Positions 1-10,845 of a DNA stretch of 64,000 nt are shown here, one piece after another. The notes under the pieces were generated by a model. That model was not told where the DNA came from and made no database searches. It saw only the letters and a list, made by a program, of their open reading frames with translations. This DNA is from Gerris lacustris (lineage: Eukaryota > Arthropoda > Insecta > Hemiptera > Gerridae): NCBI GenBank assembly GCA_951217055.1, contig CATNVA010000018.1, positions 1 to 64,000 of the forward strand, written 5' to 3'. The first letter of the stretch is position 1. Every line of letters starts with the position of its first letter. Position numbers and translations under genes: made by a program.

Positions 1-810
1 TCTAACCACCTCTAACCACCTCTAACCACCTCTAACCACCTCTAACCACCTCTAACCACCTCTAACCACCTCTAACCACCTCTAACCACCTCTAACCACC
101 TCTAACCACCTCTAACCACCTCTAACCACCTCTAACCACCTCTAACCACCTCTAACCACCTCTAACCACCTCTAACCACCTCTAACCACCTCTAACCACC
201 TCTAACCACCTCTAACCACCTCTAACCACCTCTAACCACCTCTAACCACCTCTAACCACCTCTAACCACCTCTAACCACCTCTAACCACCTCTAACCACC
301 TCTAACCACCTCTAACCACCTCTAACCACCTCTAACCACCTCTAACCACCTCTAACCACCTCTAACCACCTCTAACCACCTCTAACCACCTCTAACCACC
401 TCTAACCACCTCTAACCACCTCTAACCACCTCTAACCACCTCTAACCACCTCTAACCACCTCTAACCACCTCTAACCACCTCTAACCACCTCTAACCACC
501 TCTAACCACCTCTAACCACCTCTAACCACCTCTAACCACCTCTAACCACCTCTAACCACCTCTAACCACCTCTAACCACCTCTAACCACCTCTAACCACC
601 TCTAACCACCTCTAACCACCTCTAACCACCTCTAACCACCTCTAACCACCTCTAACCACCTCTAACCACCTCTAACCACCTCTAACCACCTCTAACCACC
701 TCTAACCACCTCTAACCACCTCTAACCACCTCTAACCACCTCTAACCACCTCTAACCACCTCTAACCACCTCTAACCACCTCTAACCACCTCTAACCACC
801 TCTAACCACC
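1..810. repeat. Perfect 10-bp tandem array, candidate telomere repeat (TTAGAGGTGG)n
   Basis: Eighty-one consecutive, apparently identical copies of TCTAACCACC fill bases 1-810. The complementary G-rich strand reads TTAGAGGTGG. It keeps the TTAG core of the canonical insect TTAGG repeat and adds G-rich positions, as in the 10-11-bp variant telomere motifs reported in several insect orders. The C-rich strand running 5' to 3' from the left edge is the orientation expected of a left chromosome end. Complete homogeneity over 810 bp fits telomerase synthesis or very recent amplification. An internal minisatellite is the alternative. The array may continue left of the window. Confidence 0.6.
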
Positions 811-2000
811 ACTAGCAAGATTAGCAGACTTCAGCATATCATCTCACCTATATGGAAGTGACCACTTTCCACTTTGTGTCACTCTAAATTTTTGGAACTC
901 AGAGCCACAACCAGAGCTCTATTGCTCTGTCAAGAATGCAGATTGGGACGCATACAGAAATTGCTTGATCAATGCGTCTCCTTTTCTTTCTAGCGATGAA
1001 GTTAGCGCAGATAGTTCAGAAGAACTTCTGGACTATCTGACTTCAACAATCATGTCGGCAGCATTAGCCTCGGAACCACAAATCAAAGTTAGAGGAAAGC
1101 GGCAACCTGTACCTTGGTGGAACAAGGACTGTAGACTTGCTCTAACAGCTCGAAGAAAGACATTAAGACATTTTAACTCCAACTCTACTACTGACAACCT
1201 GATAAAATATAGAAGAGCTCGAGCCAAATGTAAATTTGTGTTTATGCAAGCCAAGAGAACATCCTGGAAGAGCTATGTATCGACAATCGTTCAGGGAACA
1301 GATTCCAGAGAGGTGTGGAGGAAGGTGAGAATTCTCTCCGGAAAGAGACAAGCCACAAGATGGCTTTCAAACTGTGTCGGAACCTTAACTTGTTTCTGAA
1401 CTTATGGCCCAACATTTTGCTAATGTTAGTCCAACGGCAACCTACCCAGTACGATTTAAAGAGATTAAAAGAAACACCGAGAATGAAGAGTTTGAAATTA
1501 ACTCCGCAAACACTTAAGACTACAACCAGCCCTTCAGCCTGTGGTGACTTGAAACTGCTATAAAGACGCTAAAGATGACTGCACCCGGACCCGATCTAAT
1601 CCACAACGTAATGATAAAACATGTACCCTCTACCTTCAAACGCCTCTTATTAAGGCTTTACAACGTACTGTGGACCTCAGACAGATACCCAGATAGATGG
1701 CGAGTAGCGACAATAATACCAATCCCAAAACCAGGCAAGGAGCCCGGACAGACAGAATCCTATAGACCCATAGCCATGGCAAATATCTTGGAAAACTTCT
1801 AGAAAAAAATGGTTAACTCAAGACTGATATACGAACTGGAAGTTAAGAAATTGCTCTTCTCCCACCAAAATGGCTTCCGACACAACAGATCGACAACAGA
1901 CAACATATCAAAATTAGAAACTTATGTCAGAGATGGATTTATTCAAGGAAAAATGACAATAGGGGTATTTTTTGACCTTGAAAAAGCCTACGATAAAATT
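811..2000 (+). pseudogene. 5'- and 3'-truncated I-like non-LTR retrotransposon ORF2 fragment
   Basis: This segment aligns by eye with ORF2 of the longer element at 54100-56775. It begins inside the endonuclease domain near the SDHFPL-type motif (about 855-875) and continues through the EN-RT linker, with the shared stretch PVPWWNKDCRLAL at about 1107-1145. It ends in the RT domain after FFDLEKAYD (about 1966-1992). The reading frame is broken by small deletions near 1345 and 1560 and by a stop near 1800. The 5' edge coincides exactly with the end of the 10-bp array. The 3' edge is lost at about 2000. Nucleotide similarity to the 54-kb copy looks like roughly 80 percent, so it is a separate, older copy or subfamily. 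Confidence 0.85.
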
Positions 2001-2206
2001 GATCGATGAAACGGATGTGTAGCCTATGAGTAGACTTGGGGCCACTTGAGCCAGACGCTGACGTCAGCAAGACTGGCGCCAAGTGAACTACCCTACCTCA
2101 ACCCCCCACCCCTTGTCTAGGTCAAGTTCTTGACCTACCTCACCCCCTGACCTACCTCAACCTTGTTCTTGTTTTGATTTTTGGTGCCTTCCCTCTCCCC
2201 TCCTAC

Positions 2207-2460
2207 TTTTCGTATTTATTATTTTTGAATTTGCCGGGTTACCCCCCCTCTGTGCCCCCCTCTTACGTCACTTGTCGGCCATGCTGGATTCTGAATTTTC
2301 GTATTTATTATTTTTATATTTGCCGGGTTACCCCCCCCCCCCCCCCTCTGAGCCCCCCTCTTACGTCACGTGTCGGCCATGCTGGATTCTGAATTTTCGT
2401 ATTTATTATTTTTGAATTTGCCGGGTTACCCCCCTCCTAGACTACCTAGTACGTCAAATA
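2207..2460. repeat. Three-unit GC-rich minisatellite (about 89-98 bp)
   Basis: Three tandem units start with CGTATTTATTATTTTT at 2211, 2300 and 2398. Units 1 and 2 contain TTGCCGGGTTACCCCCC, a CTTACGTCAC block and CGGCCATGCTGGATTCTGAA. Unit 3 diverges after the C-run. The C-run differs in length between units. The spacer at 2001-2206 is GC-richer than the surroundings and holds no gene I can support. Confidence 0.8.
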
Positions 2461-2529
2461 CTTTTATTATTTTCAATTTGAATATAGCGCCCTCGCCTCT
2501 GAACCTGGGGCCTGTAAACGTTAAAAATG

Positions 2530-2600
2530 TATATCTGGGATTTGAACCCCGACTTCCTAGGTGCCGAGCCAACGCTCTATCGATTTAGACATTTGACCGC
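2530..2600 (-). repeat. tRNA-derived SINE head (tRNA-like, not a functional tRNA)
   Basis: Read on the minus strand, a B-box-like GGGGTTCAAATCCCA lies about 35-40 nt after an A-box-like ATAGAGCGTTGG. This is RNA polymerase III internal promoter spacing. I could not pair acceptor arms into a proper cloverleaf, so a SINE or tRNA pseudogene is more likely than a tRNA gene. Confidence 0.5.
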
Positions 2601-2810
2601 TTGGAAAACAATGTACAAATGCATCTATAAGAGAGAACAGAGGTCGACATTTTCATACTCTCTTTCTCTTTCCTACACCTTATAAGGAGTAGAGAGAGAG
2701 GGAAGTAGAGCGAAGGCAAGGCTAACGGAAACGGCACGTGTTTTTTTCCATTGTATTATTTTTTTGCTGACAAGCTTAGTTCTCTCATAATAATTTTATT
2801 AAATCAAATA

Positions 2811-2815
<5 letters not shown>

Positions 2816-2898
<83 letters not shown>
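2816..2898. repeat. (TA)n microsatellite
   Basis: About 40 uninterrupted TA units. The apparent open reading frame through it (Ile-Tyr repeats) is an artefact of the dinucleotide. Confidence 0.95.
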
Positions 2899-2902
<4 letters not shown>

Positions 2903-3017
2903 CTGTGTGTGTATTTTCTTTCTTTGTCACTCTACAGCTCATATTTAATGATAAACTGAAAATTGTTAAAAACAATTTATTATATTATATATAAGTATTT
3001 AAGCAACTAACTATATA

Positions 3018-3022
3018 ACACA

Positions 3023-3069
<47 letters not shown>

Positions 3070-3070
3070 A
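3018..3070. repeat. (CA)n microsatellite
   Basis: A near-perfect AC/CA run with a few interruptions (ATA, GAC), lying just upstream of the MITE at 3091. Confidence 0.95.
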
Positions 3071-3090
3071 CGTATTACATATCCTTTAGT

Positions 3091-3228
3091 GCAGTGGTTC
3101 TTAACCTTTTGGTAACCAGGGCCCTGACGGCCCCCTTAAAATCTCCAAATACATATAATATACTTAGTACCTAACTACCTTTCGAGGCCCCCTGGTGGGT
3201 CGCGGCCCCCCGGTTAAGAACCACTGCA
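3091..3228. mobile_element. hAT-type MITE with 17-bp terminal inverted repeats
   Basis: The left end GCAGTGGTTCTTAACC is matched in inverted orientation by GGTTAAGAACCACTGC at the right end, giving a 138-bp element. CAGTGGTTCT ends are typical of non-autonomous hAT elements. The flanking 8-mers CCTTTAGT and AGTTTAGT agree at 6 of 8 positions, as expected of a mutated 8-bp hAT target duplication. The interior is GC-rich and has no coding capacity. Confidence 0.8.
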
Positions 3229-6200
3229 GTTTAGTGTATCTCTTTGTAATTTATCTATCACAAGTTAAAATTATATTATGTTAAAAAATACACAATAAAT
3301 TTTGTATTTAAGTGCATATAGAATAATCTATAGTATGTAAGCATTTTTTATACACAGTTTGTGTAATAAAAGCTAGAGAAAGATATTTAATCGATGATTT
3401 TTTACAACTAAGATCTGTTGATTACTGTCTACATAATGACGTACAATGTGTTAGCCCATTTAATTAGTTCCAAATACAATTTGAGAGCCAAGTATTACAA
3501 GAATAAATTGTTTAAAAATGATAAAGTACGAAATATAGTTGATATTAGATGCAGGTTTGAAATGCAAGAAATATCTCCCAAAGTCACTTAACAGAACTCT
3601 TTTTATTAGTTATTTTCTTAGTTTGAGATTATCACATGAGCTCTTCCCTGTATTGAACTTATGTCTCTATTAGAAAAACATACTGATTCTACACTAGAGT
3701 AAATTAGATACTGAACAATATTACTATGTTTTGAGGAACCTAATTAAAAAATAATACTAAGCAGTGCTATCCTGCTAGTATAATATAATAAAATGTTTTC
3801 AAAAATATAATTCCAAAGCTGTTGTTTTATTTATTAAAAGCATAAATAGTTATATATAATTCAGAGGGATCATATAGGTAATATTAATCAATTCTTTGCA
3901 TACATGTTCCAGCTACAGATCTTAAATACCCCTACATACATGTTAAATATATTGAGGTACAGCTCTAAAGACTTCTTACTTTGATACACTACCTCTGTTT
4001 ATCATTAAATGGTAGGGAGTAACATATAAATAAATATGTTATCCTGTGATTCTCTAGGTACTAAAGCCTGTGTGTAGTGTCTCCAAGATGTGTTTTCAAA
4101 AATCATGAAGCTATGATTACTAAGTTGTTTGACATAATATACTTTTGTCTAGCAAATAACTTTAAATTTCATAGCTTTATCATCCAGATTAGCACTTAAA
4201 TTTAAGAATAATGTTAAGGAGTTGGAATTAATCTAGTTAAACACAATGAAAAACAAAAGATTTTTATAAATTTTGATGTATATTAAAAAGTAAAACATGG
4301 TTATTATAATATAGATACATATAATTTTATCAGAAAAATTTAAAATTTAAAAAATCGACAGTATTGTGGTTGAAAGTTAAAACATAGTTGTTAAATAAAA
4401 ATTATTTACATATATCTCACATAATTATAGTGCAAAAATTAAAATTTAAAAAATCGACAGTCTTGTGTACACAGTGTGTATACTGCATATTTATATTCCA
4501 AAATATTTTTATTCCAATGGATCATACCGAAAAACTATATCTAATTTTATTTATACTGTAATAGTATAATAATAAAAAACAGTATTATCACAGTAATAAT
4601 GAATGTTTTTAAAAAATCAAAATCTGTTGTAAACTGAATAGATAATAACATTTTTATGCACTCTTCATTAGCTTCTATTTCGTGTATCTCCTCCAATGTG
4701 GCTGTACAATCTTGCCCGTGTAAAGCATCTCCCTTTGATCCCATCTCTATATTTTTTTTTTCTACTTCTTCCCCCTTAGTGAAGCTCATTTTAGGACCCA
4801 TTTTTCTTTCTGTTGCCACTTTATTATTTATTTTGTTACTTAGTGTGGTTTTAGGAAATGAAAATAGTTTAAAGACAGTCCATTTTTTTAAATTTCGTCT
4901 AATGGGTTTCTTAAATCTTTCTTGGAATATTAAAAAAAAACACGTTGATATACCTTTCGGGACAATGTGGACGACAACCCGATTTAAAAAAACATTACTA
5001 ATATGTATTACCTATATGTCCCCTCTGAATTATATAGCTATTTAATGTATACAATGCGATCTGTGCATTTTTTACATCTGTTTAGACAGATACATGTCCC
5101 AGTTTTATATAACATTGTTGAAAAATAACTCTAAAATATTAAAAATAAGAACTCAAAAATCATAGCTTTGATCTTTTCAAATTACTTAATACTTTTGATC
5201 TACGAAGTTATGTGTATGATATAATTAAAAACATTGTACATTTTATTGTTAACAACTGGAACAAATGGAAACAGAACTTTTTCTTAATAACTAGCATGCT
5301 GATTTTACAGTTGTCTTTTTTGATCTAAGCAGGCAAATGGAAATAGAACTTTTTCTAAATAACTAACCTGCTGTACTTAGACTACTTTCATACAGTTTAA
5401 TGTATGCAACTCGACCTGTGAAATTTGCAGTAACTTAAAATTCAAAAATTTATCATCAAATTAGCACTTAAATTTAAGAATAATGTTAAGGAGGTGGCAA
5501 TAATCATCTATTTAAACACAATAAAAAACAAAATGTTTTTATAAATTTTAAAAGAAAAAGTAAAACATAGTTATTATATAGATACCCAAGGATACTCCAA
5601 ACTTGTCCAGTGCTTTTCTTCACATCGGTGGGTGCTAACTGTTTTATCATTAGATGTAAAGGACTAACTTGTAAATAAATTACCTTGTAAAGGTCTAGGT
5701 ACTAAAGACCTATAATGTTACATCCCTGTAAAGGAACAGGTCTTCTTCTTAAGGGGTATCCCATATAAAATAAATTACCTTATGATTGCCTATGCAGTAA
5801 CGGTGCAATCATTTAAAGGACTATACGAATCTAGTCTATCATGTATATGCAACTACACAGTGGAAAGCACAATGTATATTTCATACATTCCTAGACAACA
5901 ACCCTATGTTTACTTCTTTTATTAGTATCATAATAGTCTGAAAGAGTTTAATATGTTGTGTTTTATTATTACCAGATGTTAAGCCTTTCGAGACATTGTG
6001 GACGACAACCCGATTGAACTAAGATCAAAATGAATAGATGTAAAAGAAAACAATGTCACAATTACTCAAATACAATAGCTGTTTTGTCATTGGATTGTAC
6101 AACTATACTACACTTTCCTTCATAAGATGAATCTTATTATACTACAAGATATTTATTGTACCATCAATGGTATGTACATGTATGTTCACTCATTAGACAT

Positions 6201-6418
6201 TCCTTGTCTTTTAAGAAATTAAAGGTTAGCCTATAAATAAACAACATGAGGGCTAACCATGTTTCTTTATTAGACCTTGCAAACATGCTACCAATAAAAA
6301 TGCTACTAAGCAGAAACCAAATGCATGTAAAGTCAATGCTAATTTTGATAATATAGAGCTCATAAAACTGACCAAATGACTAGTTAGCTGTTGTCTTTTA
6401 ATTTAATTCGAAAACATA
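3229..6418. repeat. AT-rich block with diverged long-period repeats, no gene seen
   Basis: No supportable gene. Several segments recur in the same order with about 1-1.3 kb spacing. The ATTAGCACTTAAATTTAAG segment near 4190 recurs near 5462, the block around 3960-4080 resembles 5600-5720, and a GTGGACGACAACCCGATT stretch near 4967 recurs near 5999. A shorter TAAAAAATCGACAGT unit occurs twice about 100 bp apart (4345, 4447). This looks like an old partial tandem duplication of an AT-rich element. A 90-codon minus-strand open frame at 4547-4819 has a plausible composition but no recognisable domain. Confidence 0.55.
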
Positions 6419-8576
6419 TCGACGGCTTGGAAGAAGACTGTCACAAAACCGTGTTTTCAAATTTTACAGGAGAAGCAAAAGAAAAAAGTGACTATTTTTG
6501 ATGTCGAATTTATTGACCTTATGGTTGTTGGATTTGCTTTATATTATTATAACTTCTTCTATATACTTCAGAAAACCTAGCCATACTACTACTTTTTACA
6601 TATTAAGCTCAGTGCTTAATTTTTAGGCAATTTTTCAATTAAAATCAGTACTTGTGACGATATTCCATAAAAAAGAGTAAGCAAATTGCATATTAGTACA
6701 TAAGATTTTATAATAATTTGGTAAAACGTTTTACAAATTAACATCATCTATTTACTAAAATTAAAAGTACAAAAATCAAAATCATACATAAACTATATAA
6801 CATGTCTAATAAAACGAGATCAGGCACAATTCTATTCAGTCTTTGTCTTTAGTTAGTAAATTCAGTGTTGAAATAAATAGGAACTGTAAGTGACAAGGCT
6901 ATTGCATTTAGACAAGTAACTTATTTTTAAATGTTCTTTTGTTTCATATAATTCTTCTTAAATAAATAAAGACAAAAATAATAATACTGAAAATCAATTG
7001 ACTTAGGTTCTTAGTCTATACTAGTGCCCATAAAAATAATATCACTTTTCCATATTTATATATTAATGACATTTAGATTTTCCAAATTACCTTGGACTCT
7101 ATGGCACACAATCTTTTAAGTTGTTACACATTAAAAATAAAGATAGAAATAGGAAAATATAAATACTGATTTCTATAATTTATTCAAATTGAATATTGAT
7201 TGAATAAAATAAAATGAGATCATAAAATGCCATGACAATGAAAAGTAAAAACAGTCAAATTGAAATAAGTTGAGACACAAATAAAACATTTAAAAAAATA
7301 AAAACAGTTTTGAGTCTTTATTAAGGAATCGATAAATAATTATACAATCATTGCTGCAATAAACATTCAAATGCATAAGCAGTATATCATGCATAGGTAT
7401 GCTTGTATATTTTAGGTATAAAAAGTTAAAAAAAGAATGAAAAAATATTATGATGATTAAAATTCAAACACAAATAAAACAAGTTATACATTTTTATGTT
7501 TTCATAAAATGAAGGAATTTTTTTTTTTACTTATTAATTGAACTAAAGCGTCCTTTTTTACCATTGAGTCCAGTTTTTGTTTATAAGCTGATGTTAGTTT
7601 AACCTTTTTTATTTCGGTTGATTTCCATCTTGCTGCTAAACTTTTGTCTTCCAAACAACTTAAATTGATAATAACATCACCTTCACTAGGCCTGGAGTCC
7701 AGGTATCCCACGGAACAATCTATACTGCCTCCAATTAATAGACTAAATTAGAGGGTGCTCAACTCTACCTCAATGCTGATAAGAAAGTTATAATCAAAAT
7801 AACATAGACAAGAATGACAATAGCCACTAGTCACAGTCACCCACGCGTCCACTGCAGGGTTAAAACTCTGATTGGTAAATAAATATAGGGAATAAGACGG
7901 AGAGCACATAGATAAGAAGTAGTAGGGTTAACGATTTCGTGAATGACGAAAGGTTACTAATCTACGGTTGACAATTCTAAAAAATAATTGTTATAAAATT
8001 ATATTTATTAATTTAAATAAAGCTTTATTTTAGTGGAAAACTGTTATAAAATAATAATATTGTTACAAAATTATATAAATGTAGATAACATTGTATGCAA
8101 TAGGGTCACTTTTTTAAAAAATAATTGTTTTAAAAAAAATAAAAAAATAATTGTTTTGATCAAAATTGTCATAATATCTCACGTATGACGTTTTGATCAA
8201 TTCATTTAATAAATATTTTATGGGTTAAATAGTCATAAAAGTATTTGTGTCGTTATTGAACAAAAATGAGATACAAATGTCTTCTTACCTTATTATGAAG
8301 ACTGCAAGAAACACTTTTGTGACAGTTTATTAAAAAAAACGCGACGTTTATACTTAGATGCCAAGTTGAACACTGATTTGTTACAGTTTAGACCATAATA
8401 CTAATACAATCCTCTCTAATGTCAGACTGGCATTTCACTCATTCTGGCGTTCTGTGTTTGTACTAGAAATATGACAATATTCTACATAAAAGTACTACTC
8501 CTTAGGAGTGTTTTGGTACAAAAAAAAGGTTTTCTCAAAAAATCGGTTTTGTGACGGTCTTCTTCCAAACCGTCGA
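6419..8576. mobile_element. 2.16-kb element with 33-bp TIRs and TA target site
   Basis: The ends 6419-6451 and 8544-8576 are inverted repeats 33 bp long with only two mismatches. Each starts TCGACGG(C/T)TTGGAAGAAG and reads on through a TCACAAAACCG stretch. Each end is immediately flanked by TA (6417-6418 and 8577-8578), the target duplication of Tc1/mariner-type transposons, although a longer target duplication cannot be excluded. The interior is AT-rich and contains one 69-codon minus-strand open frame (7502-7711). I see no DDE/D transposase, so the element is probably non-autonomous, or a captured segment mobilised in trans. Confidence 0.65.
7502..7711 (-). CDS. Small unrecognised open frame inside the TIR element
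   Basis: This 69-codon frame has a soluble, lysine-rich composition. The N-terminal third contains SEGDVIINLSCLEDKSLAARW and the rest is rich in Lys, Ser and Val. There is no signal peptide or membrane segment. It is more protein-like than the surrounding AT-rich shadows and sits within the 33-bp-TIR element. It could be a remnant of a transposase exon, a captured gene fragment or chance. I recognise no family. No splice sites clearly extend it. Confidence 0.2.
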   Translation of the reverse strand: MGYLDSRPSEGDVIINLSCLEDKSLAARWKSTEIKKVKLTSAYKQKLDSMVKKDALVQLISKKKNSFIL

Positions 8577-9097
8577 TATATCGATCATTACAATTATTAG
8601 ATTACCGCAGTAATTAGTACTAACCCTAATATAAAAGTCACATTTATTAATTAGCCTAGAGGTCACGGCCGAGGATTAATGTCTTGCTTTCGCACTATAA
8701 GATACGGCTGTCGTCTATGCATATGCTGTTCGGACAATAATAATCACAATTTACTTACAGAGGCTAACGGCGATCATCAATACCTCCAACATCGTAATCC
8801 AAGTTTCACTCACTCGCGTACGTATCGTAAGGCACTGTCATAAACTCAGTTACTATCACACAGTTGTCCACTCAAGTCCGAGACTCAGACCAGACTGAAC
8901 CTCTCTCCATGCCTCCTCCTCTCGGTCGGAGTCCGTGTGAATCGCTGACTTGCGACCTCGATTCTCCTCTGCCTGGCCTTATCTTACCTTTATTCCTCGG
9001 CCGATGCACTTTATAAACCACATAATCTAATCTATTTACAATTAAAACTACACATTTTAAACTAAAAACTTTGTAAAATTCTAACTTATAATTGTCC

Positions 9098-9198
9098 CAG
9101 CACAGATTTGGAAACTCATAGTCTGTTTTCAGATTCAATTCTATATATTGTCTATATAAAATAATTGTACAGCAGGTTATTTGTCTGTTAAGGCGATT
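9098..9198 (-). pseudogene. Inverted partial copy of the PIN-like gene relic
   Basis: The reverse complement of this stretch matches about 9497-9601. Both contain AACAGACAAATAACCTGCTG, a run resembling ATATATAGAATTGAATC, and GAGTTTCCAAATCTG. Two fragments of the same degenerate gene therefore lie about 300 bp apart in opposite orientation. The longer minus-strand open frame spanning 8872-9231 owes its N-terminal part to this inverted copy, and its C-terminal part is a different, GC-richer sequence. Confidence 0.6.
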
Positions 9199-9207
9199 AA
9201 CGAAAAA

Positions 9208-9823
9208 TATCAAGATTTTATCTGATGACACCGACGTTTTTGTTCTGCTTGTACACTTTTACAGAAAGCTAGATCTTAAATGCCCTATGTGGATAGAGTC
9301 TGTTGATAAAGTCAAGCTCTCAGATATATAGCAGTTCATAATCTAAAAACACAAGAAGACTCATTGTTAGTAGTACATTGTCTCACGGGCTTTGATACCA
9401 CTTTACAATTTTTGGAATTGGAAAATCTACAGCTGTAAAAATTCTCAGATCTGGTATTGAAGTTAAACATTTTGGATGCAACAGAGCATAACTGAGTGAC
9501 CTTAACAGACAAATAACCTGCTGTAAAATTATTCTATATATACAATATATAGAATTTGAATCGGAAAACAGACAGCGAGTTTCCAAATCTGGGCAAGGAA
9601 TGAAGCAACCCGCTCTTTGGTACCCATACAACTTCCAAGTAACAAAGGATTGGCACTACCAGAATTGCCGAAAAGTTTAAGATGTAGCTGTTCAAGTGCA
9701 CCATGTAGGTCTACTTGTGAAGAATACTGCGCGTGCAAAGGCGGCATATTGTGTGACAATTTGAAGACTCATGACGCTCAATTTGATGACGGTGACTGTG
9801 AAATGTCCACTTTTGATTTTTAA
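9208..9823 (+). pseudogene. Relic of a PIN/FEN1-like nuclease family gene with a cysteine-rich C-terminus
   Basis: Several plus-strand islands fall in the order seen in a widespread arthropod repeat-gene family. First is SDDTDVFVLLVHFY (9221-9262), an acidic DTD-type metal-binding motif of PIN-fold nucleases. Next is FGIGKSTAVKIL (about 9410-9446), resembling the helix-hairpin segment after the usual GCDTT motif. Last is RCSCSSAPCRSTCEEYCACK (about 9681-9740), a CXC-type cysteine cluster. The islands are separated by stop codons and frameshifts, and the final one is open to a TAA at 9823. Family assignment is from recalled motif architecture. The original function of these genes (host or transposon-encoded) is not settled. 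Confidence 0.55.
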
Positions 9824-9925
9824 TATCCTAATATGATCTAATATGCATTCTGGTTTTTTCTTGTAAAATATTCTGTAATTTTTAATTAAAGTTAAAGAAA
9901 AATACACACTTATTATTTATTAATT

Positions 9926-10405
9926 ACTAGCTGGATACCCGTGCTTCGCTACAGAGTGTTATTTTAATTTGAAAGTTAATAAACTACCATCAAGAAACAT
10001 TTAAATTATTTTACTATGCGAGAATATCTAGATTCTTTCCCTCCCTCTTATTTCTATACCCCTTCCTCTTTGATAAGATAATTTGCAAATATCCCAAATT
10101 TAGCCCCTCCTAAATCAAAATATGACAAAACTGTACATAACAATAACTACTGTACTCTTAAAGAGCTTTTCAACGATATGCATCATGAAGGGTATTCATT
10201 ACTTTGACCCCGTATTCATTACTTGTACCCCGTACCCCTGTGTACCAAAATTTAAATTTCGAAAATTCATGTAGACAGTGATTTTTCCCTTGCTTTAAAG
10301 GTCAAGTGTTCAAATTACATCGAGATCCGACAAAAACTGTAGATTTTTATAAAAAACATACACACACATATACAAACACATACGTTGACATTTATATATA
10401 TAGAT
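9926..10405 (+). repeat. Family-A interspersed repeat, single-monomer copy
   Basis: Starts ACTAGCTGGATACCCGTGC followed by TTCGCTAC and ends ACGTTGACATTTATATATA plus TAGATT. The same head occurs at 28490, 43295 and 45118. Between head and tail is one copy of the roughly 290-bp internal monomer (TCTTAAAGAGCTTTTCAACG, GTACCCCGTACCCCTGTGTA, then a short CA run). This copy is the simplest version of the family and defines its two ends. Confidence 0.8.
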
Positions 10406-10529
10406 TTTACCCGTTTCAAAACATATTTTATGTTGAAAAACTATAGTATACCGTTATATTACATAGTATTCACATAATAAACATTTATTAAACTACAAAT
10501 ATTTAATTTTGGTCAGCCGAATCCCTTTC

Positions 10530-10845
10530 ATTCGCAATAAAATGCGTGAGTTCTGAGTTTTGACCCCGTGAACTTTGACCTTCAATATTTAAAGTTGCCC
10601 AAGGATGCAATTCTGGCACCCCACATATTATGGTTCAGTACATCAAATAGTACTAGAATCAATCATAAAATATTAGTTGTACCCTACTTCAAGGTCACAT
10701 GGCTCGGCGACCGGACTAATACCAAATTTCAAGTCTATAGCTTTAGTAGGTCGGGAGATATACTCCAAGATGCGATGGACGGACGGACGAACTACCAAAA
10801 GCATAAGGGTTTCTAGGACAACCTCGAAACCCTAAAAAATGGGAT
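10530..10845 (+). repeat. Degenerate interspersed repeat with a GAAACCCTAAAA-type end
   Basis: Contains a GGACGGACGGACG tract followed by AAGGGTTTCTAGGACAACC and CTCGAAACCCTAAAAAA. The ending resembles those of the inverted-repeat elements at 35968-36834 and 59734-62011 (CCCTAAAAA), suggesting a truncated relative. No target duplication identified. Confidence 0.4.

Noticed and set aside
1..810. CRISPR-like or ordinary satellite array
   Set aside because: No spacers between units, so not CRISPR; an ordinary minisatellite remains possible but perfect homogeneity and strand orientation favour a telomere-type repeat.
2751..2948. Open frame of repeated Ile-Tyr
   Set aside because: Translation of a (TA)n microsatellite; no coding signal.
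4547..4819. 90-codon minus-strand frame with polar N-terminus
   Set aside because: No domain, ends in an AT-driven hydrophobic stretch, lies in an old duplicated AT-rich block; not strong enough to call.
8872..9231. 119-codon minus-strand frame as a gene
   Set aside because: Its start lies in the inverted copy of a relic whose coding sense elsewhere is opposite; the rest is unrelated sequence.
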